47,201 bases of DNA from Bacteroidetes bacterium 24-39-8 (GTDB taxonomy: Bacteria; Bacteroidota; Bacteroidia; Chitinophagales; Chitinophagaceae), in the NCBI GenBank assembly GCA_002256765.1, contig NCHJ01000007.1, forward strand, positions 1 through 47,201, written 5' to 3'. The notes beneath the pieces are model-generated. The model had not been told where the DNA came from. It searched no databases and saw only the letters and a list, made by a program, of their open reading frames with translations. Shown here one piece after another: positions 35,092 to 43,229 of this stretch (the stretch's first letter is position 1; each line of letters begins with the position of its first letter). The position numbers and the translations under genes are program-made.

Positions 35092-35490
35092 TTAATAGAT
35101 ATGACAAAGTACTTCACCACCCACGTTCTCCGCTTTGGCTTGCTTATCTGTCAATACTCCTTTTGAAGTACTCAAGATAGCTACACCCAAACCGTTGATT
35201 ACGCGTTTGATTTCAGCAGGCTTAGCATATTGACGAAGACCTGGACGGCTTACCCTTTCCAATACCTGAATAGCAGGTTGTTTGGTATTGGGGTCGTACT
35301 TCAACGCAATCTTGATCAAACCTTGCTTGTTGTCATCTTCAAACTTGTACTTCAAGATATAACCTTGGTCATACAAGATTTCAGTCAAACGCTTTTTCAG
35401 GTTAGAAGCAGGAATTTCAACAATCCTGTGTCCAGCCATCTGCGCGTTGCGAATTCTGGTTAAGAAGTCTGCTATAGGATCAGTTACCAT
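35092..35490 (-). CDS. rpsH: 30S ribosomal protein S8
   Basis: 132 residues. MVTDPIADFLTRIRNAQMAGH at the start and GLGVAILSTSKGVLTDKQAKAENVGGEVLCHIY at the end match S8. It is a primary 16S rRNA binder and the known autoregulator of the spc operon in E. coli; whether that holds here is not shown. It is 59 bp from rpsN. Confidence 0.97.
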   Translation of the reverse strand: MVTDPIADFLTRIRNAQMAGHRIVEIPASNLKKRLTEILYDQGYILKYKFEDDNKQGLIKIALKYDPNTKQPAIQVLERVSRPGLRQYAKPAEIKRVINGLGVAILSTSKGVLTDKQAKAENVGGEVLCHIY

Positions 35491-35549
35491 AATATTGTAT
35501 TAAATCAGTTCTAAATTTTGTTTGTATCTATCCCGTGAGGGAGAGCATT

Positions 35550-35819
35550 TTACCAGCTTGCCTTTTTAACACCTGGAATCATTCCGTTCAAAGCCATGTC
35601 GCGGAACATGATCCTAGACAGTCCAAAGTATCTCATGTATCCTTTAGGACGGCCAGTCAACTGGCAACGGTTCTTTAAACGTACAGGAGAAGCGTTTTTT
35701 GGAAGCAGATCCAAAGCTGCGTAGTCGCCGGCTTCTTTCAATGCTACTCTTTTAGTTGCATATTTAGCAACCATTGCTTCACGCTTTCTTTGTCTGGCTT
35801 TTACTGATTCTTTTGCCAT
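35550..35819 (-). CDS. rpsN: 30S ribosomal protein S14, zinc-independent form
   Basis: 89 residues. The long form without the CxxC zinc pairs: only one Cys (in [14 protein letters not shown]). The C-terminus [23 protein letters not shown] is diagnostic. It lies 12 bp after rplE. Confidence 0.97.
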   Translation of the reverse strand: MAKESVKARQRKREAMVAKYATKRVALKEAGDYAALDLLPKNASPVRLKNRCQLTGRPKGYMRYFGLSRIMFRDMALNGMIPGVKKASW

Positions 35820-35831
35820 GATTTGGTATTA

Positions 35832-36407
35832 TTAGTTATTGTCTTTTTTGATGTTTTTGAAAGGCATTCCCAGCTCTTTCAACAATTCGTATGCTTCTTC
35901 GTTGGTTTGAGCGGTAGTCACAAAAGTGATATCTAAACCAGTAATCTTGTTCACTTTATCGATGTCGATTTCAGGGAAGATGATTTGTTCAGTTACACCT
36001 AATGTATAATTACCACGGCCATCAAAAGCTTTGTCAGAAATTCCTTTGAAGTCACGTACACGAGGCAAAGCCACAGATACTAAACGATCTAAGAATTCAA
36101 ACATTTTTTCACCTCTCAAAGTCACGCGGGCACCAATTGGCATTCCCTTACGGAGTTTGAAGTTAGAAATGTCTTTCTTGGAAATTGTAGGAACGGCTTT
36201 CTGTCCAGTGATGGTTTGTAACTCATCAACGGCAATGTCTACCAATTTCTTATCTGTTACCGCACCATTAACGCCACGGTTAACACAGATTTTTTCCAAT
36301 TTAGGAGCTTGCATTACGCTAGTGTAAGCAAACTTTTTCATCAAAGCAGGTACAACCTCTTTGGTGTACTTGTCTGCTAATCTCGGAGTGTATTTTACAG
36401 TACTCAT
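35832..36407 (-). CDS. rplE: 50S ribosomal protein L5
   Basis: 191 residues. [39 protein letters not shown] is the L5 core. It binds 5S rRNA and contacts P-site tRNA. Its ATG shares one base with the stop of rplX (TAATG), which implies coupled translation. Confidence 0.97.
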   Translation of the reverse strand: MSTVKYTPRLADKYTKEVVPALMKKFAYTSVMQAPKLEKICVNRGVNGAVTDKKLVDIAVDELQTITGQKAVPTISKKDISNFKLRKGMPIGARVTLRGEKMFEFLDRLVSVALPRVRDFKGISDKAFDGRGNYTLGVTEQIIFPEIDIDKVNKITGLDITFVTTAQTNEEAYELLKELGMPFKNIKKDNN

Positions 36408-36745
36408 TATTTGATTACCTCCCCTGATTTTTTAGATATACGAACTAATTTTCCGCTTTCCCTTGTGCGGGTAACTTTTGTTGGCGCGCTTGTTTTAGCA
36501 TCCCACAACTGTACATTGCTGATGTTGATGGCTGCTTCAATCTTTACGATACCACCCTTAGTATTTTGGGCAGATGGTTTAGTGTGCTTGGTGACGATGT
36601 TTACACCTTCAACAACTACACGACCTTTATCGATGATCACTTCCAAAACTTTGCGGGGCTTTTTCAAGTCCTTGTCATCACCGGCTATCACCACAACAGT
36701 GTCGCCTTTCTTGATGTTGAATTTGGGTTTAAATCTGTTACTCAT
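36407..36745 (-). CDS. rplX: 50S ribosomal protein L24
   Basis: 112 residues. The KOW motif is in [30 protein letters not shown]24 starts large-subunit assembly. It follows a 57-bp gap that holds a degenerate 7-bp repeat (GCTAAAC). Confidence 0.96.
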   Translation of the reverse strand: MSNRFKPKFNIKKGDTVVVIAGDDKDLKKPRKVLEVIIDKGRVVVEGVNIVTKHTKPSAQNTKGGIVKIEAAINISNVQLWDAKTSAPTKVTRTRESGKLVRISKKSGEVIK

Positions 36746-36767
36746 TGTTATATGCTTAAAGCTGGAT

Positions 36768-36788
36768 GCTAAACGCTAAACGCTTAAC
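36768..36788. repeat. Three imperfect copies of GCTAAAC
   Basis: GCTAAAC, GCTAAAC and GCTTAAC in tandem in the rplN-rplX gap. The 7-bp period is the same as that of the GTCAAAA array at 20496. No function is evident. Confidence 0.6.
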
Positions 36789-36802
36789 TAAAAATTTATT
36801 TA

Positions 36803-37171
36803 TTACAGTACCTCTGGTGCCAGGGAGATAATTTTCATATATCCCTTATCGCGAAGCTCACGGGCAACTGGTCCGAAGATACGGGTACCACGAGGCTCGT
36901 CTGAGTTGTTCAACAATACCACTGCGTTATCGTCAAAACGGATATAAGAACCGTCTTTTCTACGCAATTTGTTCTTGGTACGAACGATAACCGCTTTTGA
37001 TACAGTACCTTTCTTTACAGCACTTGCTGGAATGGCCGCTTTCACACTCACTACAATCTTATCACCTATACCGGCATAATCCTGTCCGCTGTTCCCAAGT
37101 ACCCTGATACAAAGCACTTCTTTAGCGCCACTGTTATCAGCTACATTTAATCTGCTTTCTTGCTGGATCAT
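36803..37171 (-). CDS. rplN: 50S ribosomal protein L14
   Basis: 122 residues, the exact family length. [26 protein letters not shown] and the C-terminal [24 protein letters not shown] are diagnostic. It takes part in inter-subunit bridging. The gap of 101 bp to rpsQ is longer than usual. Confidence 0.98.
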   Translation of the reverse strand: MIQQESRLNVADNSGAKEVLCIRVLGNSGQDYAGIGDKIVVSVKAAIPASAVKKGTVSKAVIVRTKNKLRRKDGSYIRFDDNAVVLLNNSDEPRGTRIFGPVARELRDKGYMKIISLAPEVL

Positions 37172-37272
37172 TTTTTTAAACTTTGTGCCTAGACCTAAGT
37201 CTTGACTTTTACAATTTTATTTTCAGAGGCTCTGGCGATTGCATAGCAACTGCGCAGGGCATGTAAAGCCAA

Positions 37273-37530
37273 TTACTTAGCTTTCTCTACAATTTCCACT
37301 AGTCTCCAACGCTTAGTTTTGCTTAATGGTCTGGTTTCCATGATTTTCACCACGTCGCCAATACCACCTTCGCTCTTCTCGTCATGAGCATGGAACTTGG
37401 TTGTTTTCTTTACGAACTTACCGTAGATTGGGTGTTTTACTTTTCTTTCAACCGCAACTGTGATAGTTTTGTCCATCTTGTCGCTGGTTACAACGCCAAC
37501 CCTTGTTTTGCGCAAATTTCTTTCTTCCAT
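37273..37530 (-). CDS. rpsQ: 30S ribosomal protein S17
   Basis: 85 residues. [32 protein letters not shown] matches S17. It is a primary 16S rRNA binder. It follows rpmC by 17 bp. Confidence 0.97.
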   Translation of the reverse strand: MEERNLRKTRVGVVTSDKMDKTITVAVERKVKHPIYGKFVKKTTKFHAHDEKSEGGIGDVVKIMETRPLSKTKRWRLVEIVEKAK

Positions 37531-37547
37531 TACTTAACTTTTATGGT

Positions 37548-37763
37548 TTAAAGACCCAGTTCTTTTTTCTTCAATTCCGTCTGTAAACGGGCGATGTCTC
37601 TTCTAAGACCGCGAATATTCATCGGGTTTTCAAGAGGAGAAATGGCGTGAGCGAACTCAAGCTTTTTCAACCTTAATTGGTCTTCAGAGATCTTAGCTTT
37701 CAGGTCTGTTACATTCAGATCTTTCAGGCTTTTATTAAAATCGTATGTTTGTTTGTTTGCCAT
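37548..37763 (-). CDS. rpmC: 50S ribosomal protein L29
   Basis: 71 residues forming a helical hairpin. The C-terminal NPMNIRGLRRDIARLQTELKKKEL is the family signature. It lies near the exit tunnel, where SRP and trigger factor dock. It is 19 bp after rplP. Confidence 0.96.
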   Translation of the reverse strand: MANKQTYDFNKSLKDLNVTDLKAKISEDQLRLKKLEFAHAISPLENPMNIRGLRRDIARLQTELKKKELGL

Positions 37764-37782
37764 TGCAAATGCATTTTTTAGA

Positions 37783-38202
37783 TTAAGCTTGCAAATCTCT
37801 TCTTACACAGAATTTGGTTGCAATTGGTAATTTCTGAGCGGCCAGTTCCATAGCTTCTTTTGCAGTTGCTTCGGTTACACCGTCGCACTCAAAGATGATA
37901 CGACCTGGTTCAACTACTGCTGCCCAGAATTCAGGGTTACCCTTACCTTTACCCATCCTCACATCGGCAGGTTTGCGGGTAACAATCTTGTCAGGAAATA
38001 CACGGATCCATACATTCCCTTCACGCTTCATAGCACGGGTCATCGCCTGACGGGCTGATTCGATTTGACGGTTGGTCAACCAAATTGGTTCCAACGCTTT
38101 TAAAGCGAATGATCCGAAAGAGATGGAAGTACCACGCTTTGCAACTTCGCGAATGCGGCCTTTCTGCTGTTTCCTATGTTTACTTCTTTTAGGTTGTAAC
38201 AT
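37783..38202 (-). CDS. rplP: 50S ribosomal protein L16
   Basis: 139 residues. [24 protein letters not shown] and the [19 protein letters not shown] loop are diagnostic; the loop reaches the peptidyl-transferase centre. The gap to rpsC is 84 bp and contains a small CGGTG/CACCG hairpin at 38266-38280. Confidence 0.98.
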   Translation of the reverse strand: MLQPKRSKHRKQQKGRIREVAKRGTSISFGSFALKALEPIWLTNRQIESARQAMTRAMKREGNVWIRVFPDKIVTRKPADVRMGKGKGNPEFWAAVVEPGRIIFECDGVTEATAKEAMELAAQKLPIATKFCVRRDLQA

Positions 38203-38286
38203 GTTCTTTTGTTTTTTGGATGACCTTGGCCGTTACCGGTTTGGGCTATTCAACTTATTTTAAATCGGTGCTAAACACCGGTTTGA

Positions 38287-39099
38287 TTATCTCCTGTTAT
38301 CTCTTCCACCACCGGCGTTACCACCGCGGTTATCTCCGCCTCTACCACCACGGTCTCCACCACCTCTGCGATCATCGCGGCGGTCTCCACCAGGTCTTCT
38401 TTCTTCGCCAGCTCTTCTGTCGCTCATGTCGTTCTTACCACCAACAAAATTGGGGTTCAGTTCGCGCTTGCCCAACACTTCGCCTTTACAAATCCATACT
38501 TTGATACCAATTTTACCATAAACGGTTTGTGCAAACACGTTGGCATAATCAATATCCATACGGAAAGTATGCAAAGGAACACGGCCTTGCTTGAATTCTT
38601 CAGAACGAGCGATTTCAGCACCACCCAAACGACCACTCAATTTAACCTTGATACCTTCAGCACCCATGCGGAGTGTAGAGGCAACGGCCATCTTAGTTGC
38701 ACGCTTAAAGTTGATACGGTTTTCGATTTGCCTAGCGATGGTGTCTCCTACGATATTCGCATCCAATTCTGGACGACGGATTTCAAGGATGTTGATTTGA
38801 ACATCATCTTTACCAGTCAATTTCTTTAACTCTTCCTTAATACGGTCTACTTCTCCACCACCTTTACCGATGATGATACCTGGTTTGGAAGTGTGGATGG
38901 TTACAATCAGCTTACCTAAAGTACGCTCGATTACAATCTTTGCGATACCACCTTTGTTGATACGGGCATTCAGGTAAGTACGGATCTTATGATCCTCAAT
39001 CAACTTTGATGCGTAGTCTTTCTTACTACCATACCAGTTGCTTTCCCATCCGCGGATGATACCTAACCTGTTACCAATTGGATTTGCTTTCTGACCCAT
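38287..39099 (-). CDS. rpsC: 30S ribosomal protein S3 with Arg/Gly-rich tail
   Basis: 270 residues, about 37 more than E. coli S3. The body is normal: [20 protein letters not shown], a KH domain with [20 protein letters not shown] and the C-terminal [15 protein letters not shown]. From about residue 225 the chain becomes a disordered tail of Arg, Gly and Asp ([18 protein letters not shown]). S3 lines the mRNA entry channel and helps unwind mRNA, so an RGG-like tail may add RNA contacts; that is an inference. Confidence 0.96.
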   Translation of the reverse strand: MGQKANPIGNRLGIIRGWESNWYGSKKDYASKLIEDHKIRTYLNARINKGGIAKIVIERTLGKLIVTIHTSKPGIIIGKGGGEVDRIKEELKKLTGKDDVQINILEIRRPELDANIVGDTIARQIENRINFKRATKMAVASTLRMGAEGIKVKLSGRLGGAEIARSEEFKQGRVPLHTFRMDIDYANVFAQTVYGKIGIKVWICKGEVLGKRELNPNFVGGKNDMSDRRAGEERRPGGDRRDDRRGGGDRGGRGGDNRGGNAGGGRDNRR

Positions 39100-39114
39100 A
39101 TAATGGTTTTACAA

Positions 39115-39459
39115 TTAGTTTTTAGAATCTACTATTAATGTTACGTGGTTGCTGCGCTTGCGAACTCGGTAGCCACGACCCTGAGGAGCCGGACGCATCC
39201 GTTTCAAAACCCTGCCGCCATCTACGAATATTGTTTTCACCACTAGGCTGCTGTCGGCAGCGCTAGATCCGCTGTTCTTCTGCTCCCAGTTGTTAATGGC
39301 ACTCTTCAGCAATTTTGCAAGAGGAGTGGCATTGTGTTGAGGGTGATGCTCCAGAATGGCCAAAGCTTTTTCCACTTCCATTCCACGGATCACATCGGCC
39401 AGCAAACGCATTTTGCGTGGACCTGTAGGATAATTGTTCAGTTTAGCTACTGCTTCCAT
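39115..39459 (-). CDS. rplV: 50S ribosomal protein L22
   Basis: 114 residues. [31 protein letters not shown] and the loop [20 protein letters not shown]-type sequence near the C-terminus match L22, whose hairpin lines the exit tunnel. It is 15 bp before rpsC and 53 bp after rpsS. Confidence 0.97.
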   Translation of the reverse strand: MEAVAKLNNYPTGPRKMRLLADVIRGMEVEKALAILEHHPQHNATPLAKLLKSAINNWEQKNSGSSAADSSLVVKTIFVDGGRVLKRMRPAPQGRGYRVRKRSNHVTLIVDSKN

Positions 39460-39512
39460 TTTCTTTTGGTTTCTTATTTGTGAACCGATTTTACAAGCGG
39501 CTCAAAAATGAT

Positions 39513-39782
39513 TTATTTCTTAGTTCCTGCGTGACCTCTGAAGTTACGAGTAGGAGCAAATTCACCTAACTTATGGCTTACCATAAACTCTGTTACATAA
39601 ACAGGGATAAATTTGTTACCGTTGTGTACTGCAAAAGTGTGTCCAACGAAATCAGGAGTGATTGTGCTGCGACGGCTCCAGGTTTTGATAACACCTTTCT
39701 TTGATTTACCATCGTTGATCGCAACAACTTTCTCTTCCAAATTTGCGTCTACGTAAGGACCTTTTTTAATCGAACGACCCAT
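39513..39782 (-). CDS. rpsS: 30S ribosomal protein S19
   Basis: 89 residues. [19 protein letters not shown], then [25 protein letters not shown] and the C-terminal [14 protein letters not shown] identify S19. It is in the 30S head, near the A site. It follows rplB by 48 bp. Confidence 0.98.
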   Translation of the reverse strand: MGRSIKKGPYVDANLEEKVVAINDGKSKKGVIKTWSRRSTITPDFVGHTFAVHNGNKFIPVYVTEFMVSHKLGEFAPTRNFRGHAGTKK

Positions 39783-39830
39783 AATAGTTATAAGTTTACT
39801 GGTCTGTTAGTGATTTATTTTCCGAGCTAA

Positions 39831-40670
39831 TTACTTAGCTAATTTTTTACCATCTTTTCTTTGGATGATCAGCTTATCGCTACCCTTTCCTTTAGTCCTG
39901 GTCTTTTCGCCTTTTGCGTATTTACCATTTCTAGAGCGTGGGTGACCACCGGAGGCCCTACCCTCACCACCACCCATCGGGTGATCTACTGGGTTCATGG
40001 CAACACCACGAACACGAGGGCGAACTCCTTTCCAACGATTCCTACCAGCTTTACCAGCAGTTTCCAAGTTGTGATCGCTATTAGAAACCACACCTACGGT
40101 AGCGTAACAGTTGATCAATACTTTTCTCAATTCGCCAGAAGGCATTTTCAAGACTGCGTATTTCTCTTCTTTGTTGGCTAACTGTGCAGATGAACCAGCA
40201 CTTCTAGCCATTTTACCACCTTGACCTGGTTGCAATTCGATGTTGTGGATATTAGTACCCAATGGCATGTTCTTCATAGAAAGAGCGTTACCAATTTCTG
40301 GAGCAACAGTGTCGCCAGAAATTACAGTAGCTCCAACTTGCAAACCTTGTGGTGCAATGATGTAACGTTTTTCACCATCTGAGTATTGAACCAAGGCGAT
40401 GAAAGCGGTACGGTTTGGATCGTATTCAATAGACAATACAGTTGCACTGATGTCTTTCTTATTACGTTTGAAATCAATGATACGGTAGTGGTGTTTGTTT
40501 CCACCGCCCATGTATCTTGAAACCCTGCGACCTTGAACGTTACGTCCTGCAGTGTTTTTCTGTGGTTCCAGCAAACTCTTCTCTGGATCCATGGTAGTGA
40601 TTTCAGCATAGGCGTTACCTACCCTCCAACGGGTACCTGCTGTAATCGGTTTGTACTTTTTAAGTGCCAT
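39831..40670 (-). CDS. rplB: 50S ribosomal protein L2
   Basis: 279 residues. The C-terminal [14 protein letters not shown] contains H230, the counterpart of E. coli H229 that is needed for peptidyl-transferase activity. ISRY-type contacts and [17 protein letters not shown] are also present. It follows rplW by 47 bp, with a GCGGA/TCCGC hairpin in the gap. Confidence 0.98.
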   Translation of the reverse strand: MALKKYKPITAGTRWRVGNAYAEITTMDPEKSLLEPQKNTAGRNVQGRRVSRYMGGGNKHHYRIIDFKRNKKDISATVLSIEYDPNRTAFIALVQYSDGEKRYIIAPQGLQVGATVISGDTVAPEIGNALSMKNMPLGTNIHNIELQPGQGGKMARSAGSSAQLANKEEKYAVLKMPSGELRKVLINCYATVGVVSNSDHNLETAGKAGRNRWKGVRPRVRGVAMNPVDHPMGGGEGRASGGHPRSRNGKYAKGEKTRTKGKGSDKLIIQRKDGKKLAK

Positions 40671-40717
40671 TTGTTTTTCCTTTTAATCAGCGGATTTTTC
40701 AGCTCCGCAGCTATAAA

Positions 40718-41017
40718 TTAAATATTTGCGTAAAGATCAATCGTCTCGCCTTCAGCTACTGTTACCAGTGCTTTCTTATAAGCCGATTTCATACCCTGGA
40801 TAAAACCAGCTTTTGTATAGCGAGTTTTGTTTTTACCAGGAACAACTACTGTGTTTACGTCTACAACGTTTACACCATAGAATTCTTCTACTGCCTTCTT
40901 GATTTCAAGCTTGTTAGCTTTGCGGCTAACCCTGAAAGCGTATTTGCGCAGTTTTTCTTGCTGGGCGTTTGCTTTTTCGGTTAAAATCGGTTTTACTAAT
41001 ATTTCACTCGGTTTCAT
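40718..41017 (-). CDS. rplW: 50S ribosomal protein L23
   Basis: 99 residues. ILVKPILTEKANAQQEKLRKYAFRVSRKANKLEIKKAVEEFYGV is the L23 core. It docks trigger factor and SRP at the tunnel exit. It lies 31 bp after rplD. Confidence 0.97.
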   Translation of the reverse strand: MKPSEILVKPILTEKANAQQEKLRKYAFRVSRKANKLEIKKAVEEFYGVNVVDVNTVVVPGKNKTRYTKAGFIQGMKSAYKKALVTVAEGETIDLYANI

Positions 41018-41048
41018 CTGTATATTTTGAAACGTTATTCAATTTTGG

Positions 41049-41687
41049 TTATGCTGCTACTTCAGCGTCATTATCAGCGAAGATCTTAGCGGTTCCTTCA
41101 GTAAGAACCAAAACATCCGCGTTCATGATTTCGTAAGTATTAATGTCAGCCAACAAAGTGCTAGCAACATTTGGTACGTTACGAGTGCTCAAGTACAAAT
41201 TGTCATTGTACTCAGGTAACACAATCAATGTTTTCTTATCGCTTAAGTTTAAAGCTTGCATTGCTGCAACCAATTCCTTGGTTTTAGGTGCTGCCATGTT
41301 CACGTCTTCGATTACATAGATAGCGCTGTCTTTGGCTTTATGGCTCAAAGCAGAAATCTTAGCCAAGTCTTTTACTTTACGGTTCAATTTGAAATCGTAA
41401 GAGTGAGGTTTTGGTCCAAAAATGGTACCACCACCTTTGTACAAAGGGTTACGGATATTACCCTTACGAGCACCACCAGTTCCTTTTTGCTTGTGCAGCT
41501 TGCGGCTAGCACCTTGTACCTCAGCACGAGTTTTCACTTTGTGTGTACCTTGACGACCAGCAGCCAAATACTGCTTAACAGCCAGGTAGATCACGTGATC
41601 ATTTGGTTCAATTCCAAATACCTCAGCAGGCAATTCAACCGTTCTACCGGTTTTCTCTCCTTTTATATTTAATACGTCTACTTGCAT
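41049..41687 (-). CDS. rplD: 50S ribosomal protein L4
   Basis: 212 residues. The extended loop RGTHKVKTRAEVQGASRKLHKQKGTGGARKG-like segment reaches into the exit tunnel. In E. coli L4 also binds the S10 leader RNA and represses the operon; here a hairpin-rich spacer before rplC is a possible counterpart, not proven. It is 21 bp after rplC. Confidence 0.97.
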   Translation of the reverse strand: MQVDVLNIKGEKTGRTVELPAEVFGIEPNDHVIYLAVKQYLAAGRQGTHKVKTRAEVQGASRKLHKQKGTGGARKGNIRNPLYKGGGTIFGPKPHSYDFKLNRKVKDLAKISALSHKAKDSAIYVIEDVNMAAPKTKELVAAMQALNLSDKKTLIVLPEYNDNLYLSTRNVPNVASTLLADINTYEIMNADVLVLTEGTAKIFADNDAEVAA

Positions 41688-41708
41688 TTTTGTCTGATTT
41701 GTTTGTGA

Positions 41709-42326
41709 TTACTTCTGGATTAAAACGATTGATCCGTTATGTCCAGGAACTGAACCGCTGATCAGGATATAATTCTTTTCAGGGAAAATTTTCACAACTT
41801 TCAAACCCTTTAGCATTACCCTGTCATTACCCATACGTCCGGCCATTCTCATTCCTTTGAATACCCTAGATGGATAAGATGAACCACCGATAGAACCGGG
41901 AGCTCTCTGACGATCGTGCTGACCATGGGAAGCTTCACCCACACCGGAGAATCCGTGGCGCTTTACAACACCCTGAAAACCTTTACCCTTGGTAGTACCA
42001 ACCACTTCCACTTTTTCACCTTCTTCAAAGATGTCTAATGTGATGGTTTCACCAAGAGCTTTCTCGATGGAATAGTTGCGGAATTCTTTTACGAATTTTT
42101 TTGCGGAGGTTTGAGCTTTTGCGTAGTGATTAAGCTCTGCTTTTGTAGCGTGCTTGTCTTTCTTGTCGCCGAAGGCTAACTGAAGTGCACTGTAACCGTC
42201 AACTTCAGGAGTTTTAACCTGAGTTACGGTATTTGGACCAGCCTCAATGATGGTACAAGCTATTTGCTTGCCATCTGTAGAGAAGATGCTGGTCATACCA
42301 ATTTTTTTGCCAATAATACCTTTCAT
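41709..42326 (-). CDS. rplC: 50S ribosomal protein L3
   Basis: 205 residues. [20 protein letters not shown] and the [29 protein letters not shown] loop, which reaches the peptidyl-transferase centre, are diagnostic. It is preceded by an unusual 299-nt untranslated gap after rpsJ. Confidence 0.98.
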   Translation of the reverse strand: MKGIIGKKIGMTSIFSTDGKQIACTIIEAGPNTVTQVKTPEVDGYSALQLAFGDKKDKHATKAELNHYAKAQTSAKKFVKEFRNYSIEKALGETITLDIFEEGEKVEVVGTTKGKGFQGVVKRHGFSGVGEASHGQHDRQRAPGSIGGSSYPSRVFKGMRMAGRMGNDRVMLKGLKVVKIFPEKNYILISGSVPGHNGSIVLIQK

Positions 42327-42625
42327 CGTTTTTTGCGGTTTGTGCCCCGCGGAGGTATGTAGGACATCTAGCCGATGAAGCTAAATTCAATCCTTGTTGA
42401 CTACCGACCTTTTCCGTTGTTTCCCATTTGACAGGGAGAGGAAGTACCGGGAGTAAACAAACCTCGAAGGGCCTGTTTATATGTTAGTTCCATTTGGTCT
42501 TTCAAACCGGAGCTATCCGGACCATTTGGTTTTCTTGAATCAGAGCTGCTTTCTCCTGTTAAGGGTTGGCAGATGATGATATTGATAAGAACTTTTTTTG
42601 CCGCTTCTAAGACCTAGGTCTCAGA
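42327..42625 (-). promoter_or_regulatory. 299-nt hairpin-rich spacer between rpsJ and rplC
   Basis: No reading frame of note fills it on either strand. On the transcribed strand several hairpins can be drawn: CCGGA-TAGC-TCCGG at 42507-42520; a 9-bp stem AAACAGGCC/GGTTTGTTT with a C-UUCG-A loop at 42455-42478; TCCC/GGGA at about 42423-42438; and a palindrome AGACCTAGGTCT just after the rpsJ stop. A nonamer ACCAAATGG occurs on both sides of the first hairpin. It may be a ribosomal-protein-binding leader or attenuator. No TAnnTTTG promoter with a proper -33 box is visible. Confidence 0.5.
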
Positions 42626-42931
42626 TTATGCTTTGATCTCTACTTCTACTCCAGAAGGCAGATCTAATTTGCTCAACGCATCCACTGTTCTTGAAGAAGA
42701 AGTGTAGATATCTAATAGGCGCTTATGCGTAGCCAACTGGAACTGCTCACGGCTCTTCTTGTTTACGTGTGGTGAACGCAAAACTGTAAAGATCTTCTTG
42801 TGAGTAGGTAAAGGAATAGGACCTGTAACTACTGCACCTGTACTTCTAACTGTTTTTACGATCTTCTCTGCAGACTTGTCTACCAAGTTGTGATCGTATG
42901 ATTGCAATTTGATTCTGATTCTCTGAGACAT
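42626..42931 (-). CDS. rpsJ: 30S ribosomal protein S10
   Basis: 101 residues from the ATG at 42931. [28 protein letters not shown] and [28 protein letters not shown] identify S10 (NusE). It also acts in transcription antitermination with NusB. A longer frame to 42967 adds 12 non-conserved residues. First gene of the S10 operon, with a strong promoter about 80 bp upstream. Confidence 0.98.
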   Translation of the reverse strand: MSQRIRIKLQSYDHNLVDKSAEKIVKTVRSTGAVVTGPIPLPTHKKIFTVLRSPHVNKKSREQFQLATHKRLLDIYTSSSRTVDALSKLDLPSGVEVEIKA

Positions 42932-43011
42932 AGACAAAACCCCATTTTTCTGTTGATCAAGATCCAATTGTTATTTTTTAAAGAACTTCTGAATCTGTCG
43001 ATTTGGGTTTG

Positions 43012-43043
43012 CAAAGGTAAGGGCCTGTATTTGATTGGGCAAG
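43012..43043 (-). promoter_or_regulatory. S10-operon promoter, CTTG-N20-TACCTTTG
   Basis: On the minus strand CTTG (43040-43043) and TACCTTTGC (-7 box at 43012-43019) match the Bacteroidota pattern. It drives rpsJ and the genes behind it, giving a leader of roughly 75 nt. Confidence 0.8.
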
Positions 43044-43162
43044 TATTTTTACATCTTTTTTGTGGATTTCTTTATAAAAAGCCAAAAAATATGCCCAAAT
43101 CGGGGTTTTGCGGGAGTTATTCACGGGTTTATCCCCAGCGCTCCTCTTGAAAATTGTCAAAA
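43044..43162. other. Spacer upstream of the S10 promoter with DnaA-box-like pair
   Basis: TTATTCACG (43117-43125) and TTATCCCCA (43129-43137), each one base from the DnaA-box pattern TTATnCACA, lie 12 bp apart in the same direction. Together with the fusA terminators and the promoter, this makes up a 298-bp gap without a real gene. Confidence 0.45.
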
Positions 43163-43177
43163 ATCGCCTGGGGCGAT
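43163..43177 (-). terminator. Second hairpin of the fusA tandem terminator
   Basis: ATCGCC and GGCGAT form a 6-bp stem with a 3-nt loop, followed by TTTTG on the minus strand. It stands directly behind the main terminator. Confidence 0.6.
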
Positions 43178-43208
43178 AAAAAAAGCCCCGCTCAAAATGA
43201 ACGGGGCT
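43178..43208 (-). terminator. fusA terminator
   Basis: AGCCCCG pairs with CGGGGCT, with TCA/TGA inside after one mismatch; TTTTTT follows on the minus strand. It begins 21 bp past the fusA stop. Confidence 0.88.
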
Positions 43209-43229
43209 CGTATAAAAAACTATTGAAAA

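Noticed and set aside
42605-42625. Palindrome AGACCTAGGTCT as a terminator of rpsJ
   Set aside because: The loop would be too tight for a long stem and no U-run follows, so it is not called as a terminator.
42978-43160. 60-codon minus-strand frame upstream of rpsJ
   Set aside because: It spans the S10 promoter and the DnaA-like boxes, so it could not be transcribed as a unit from that promoter.
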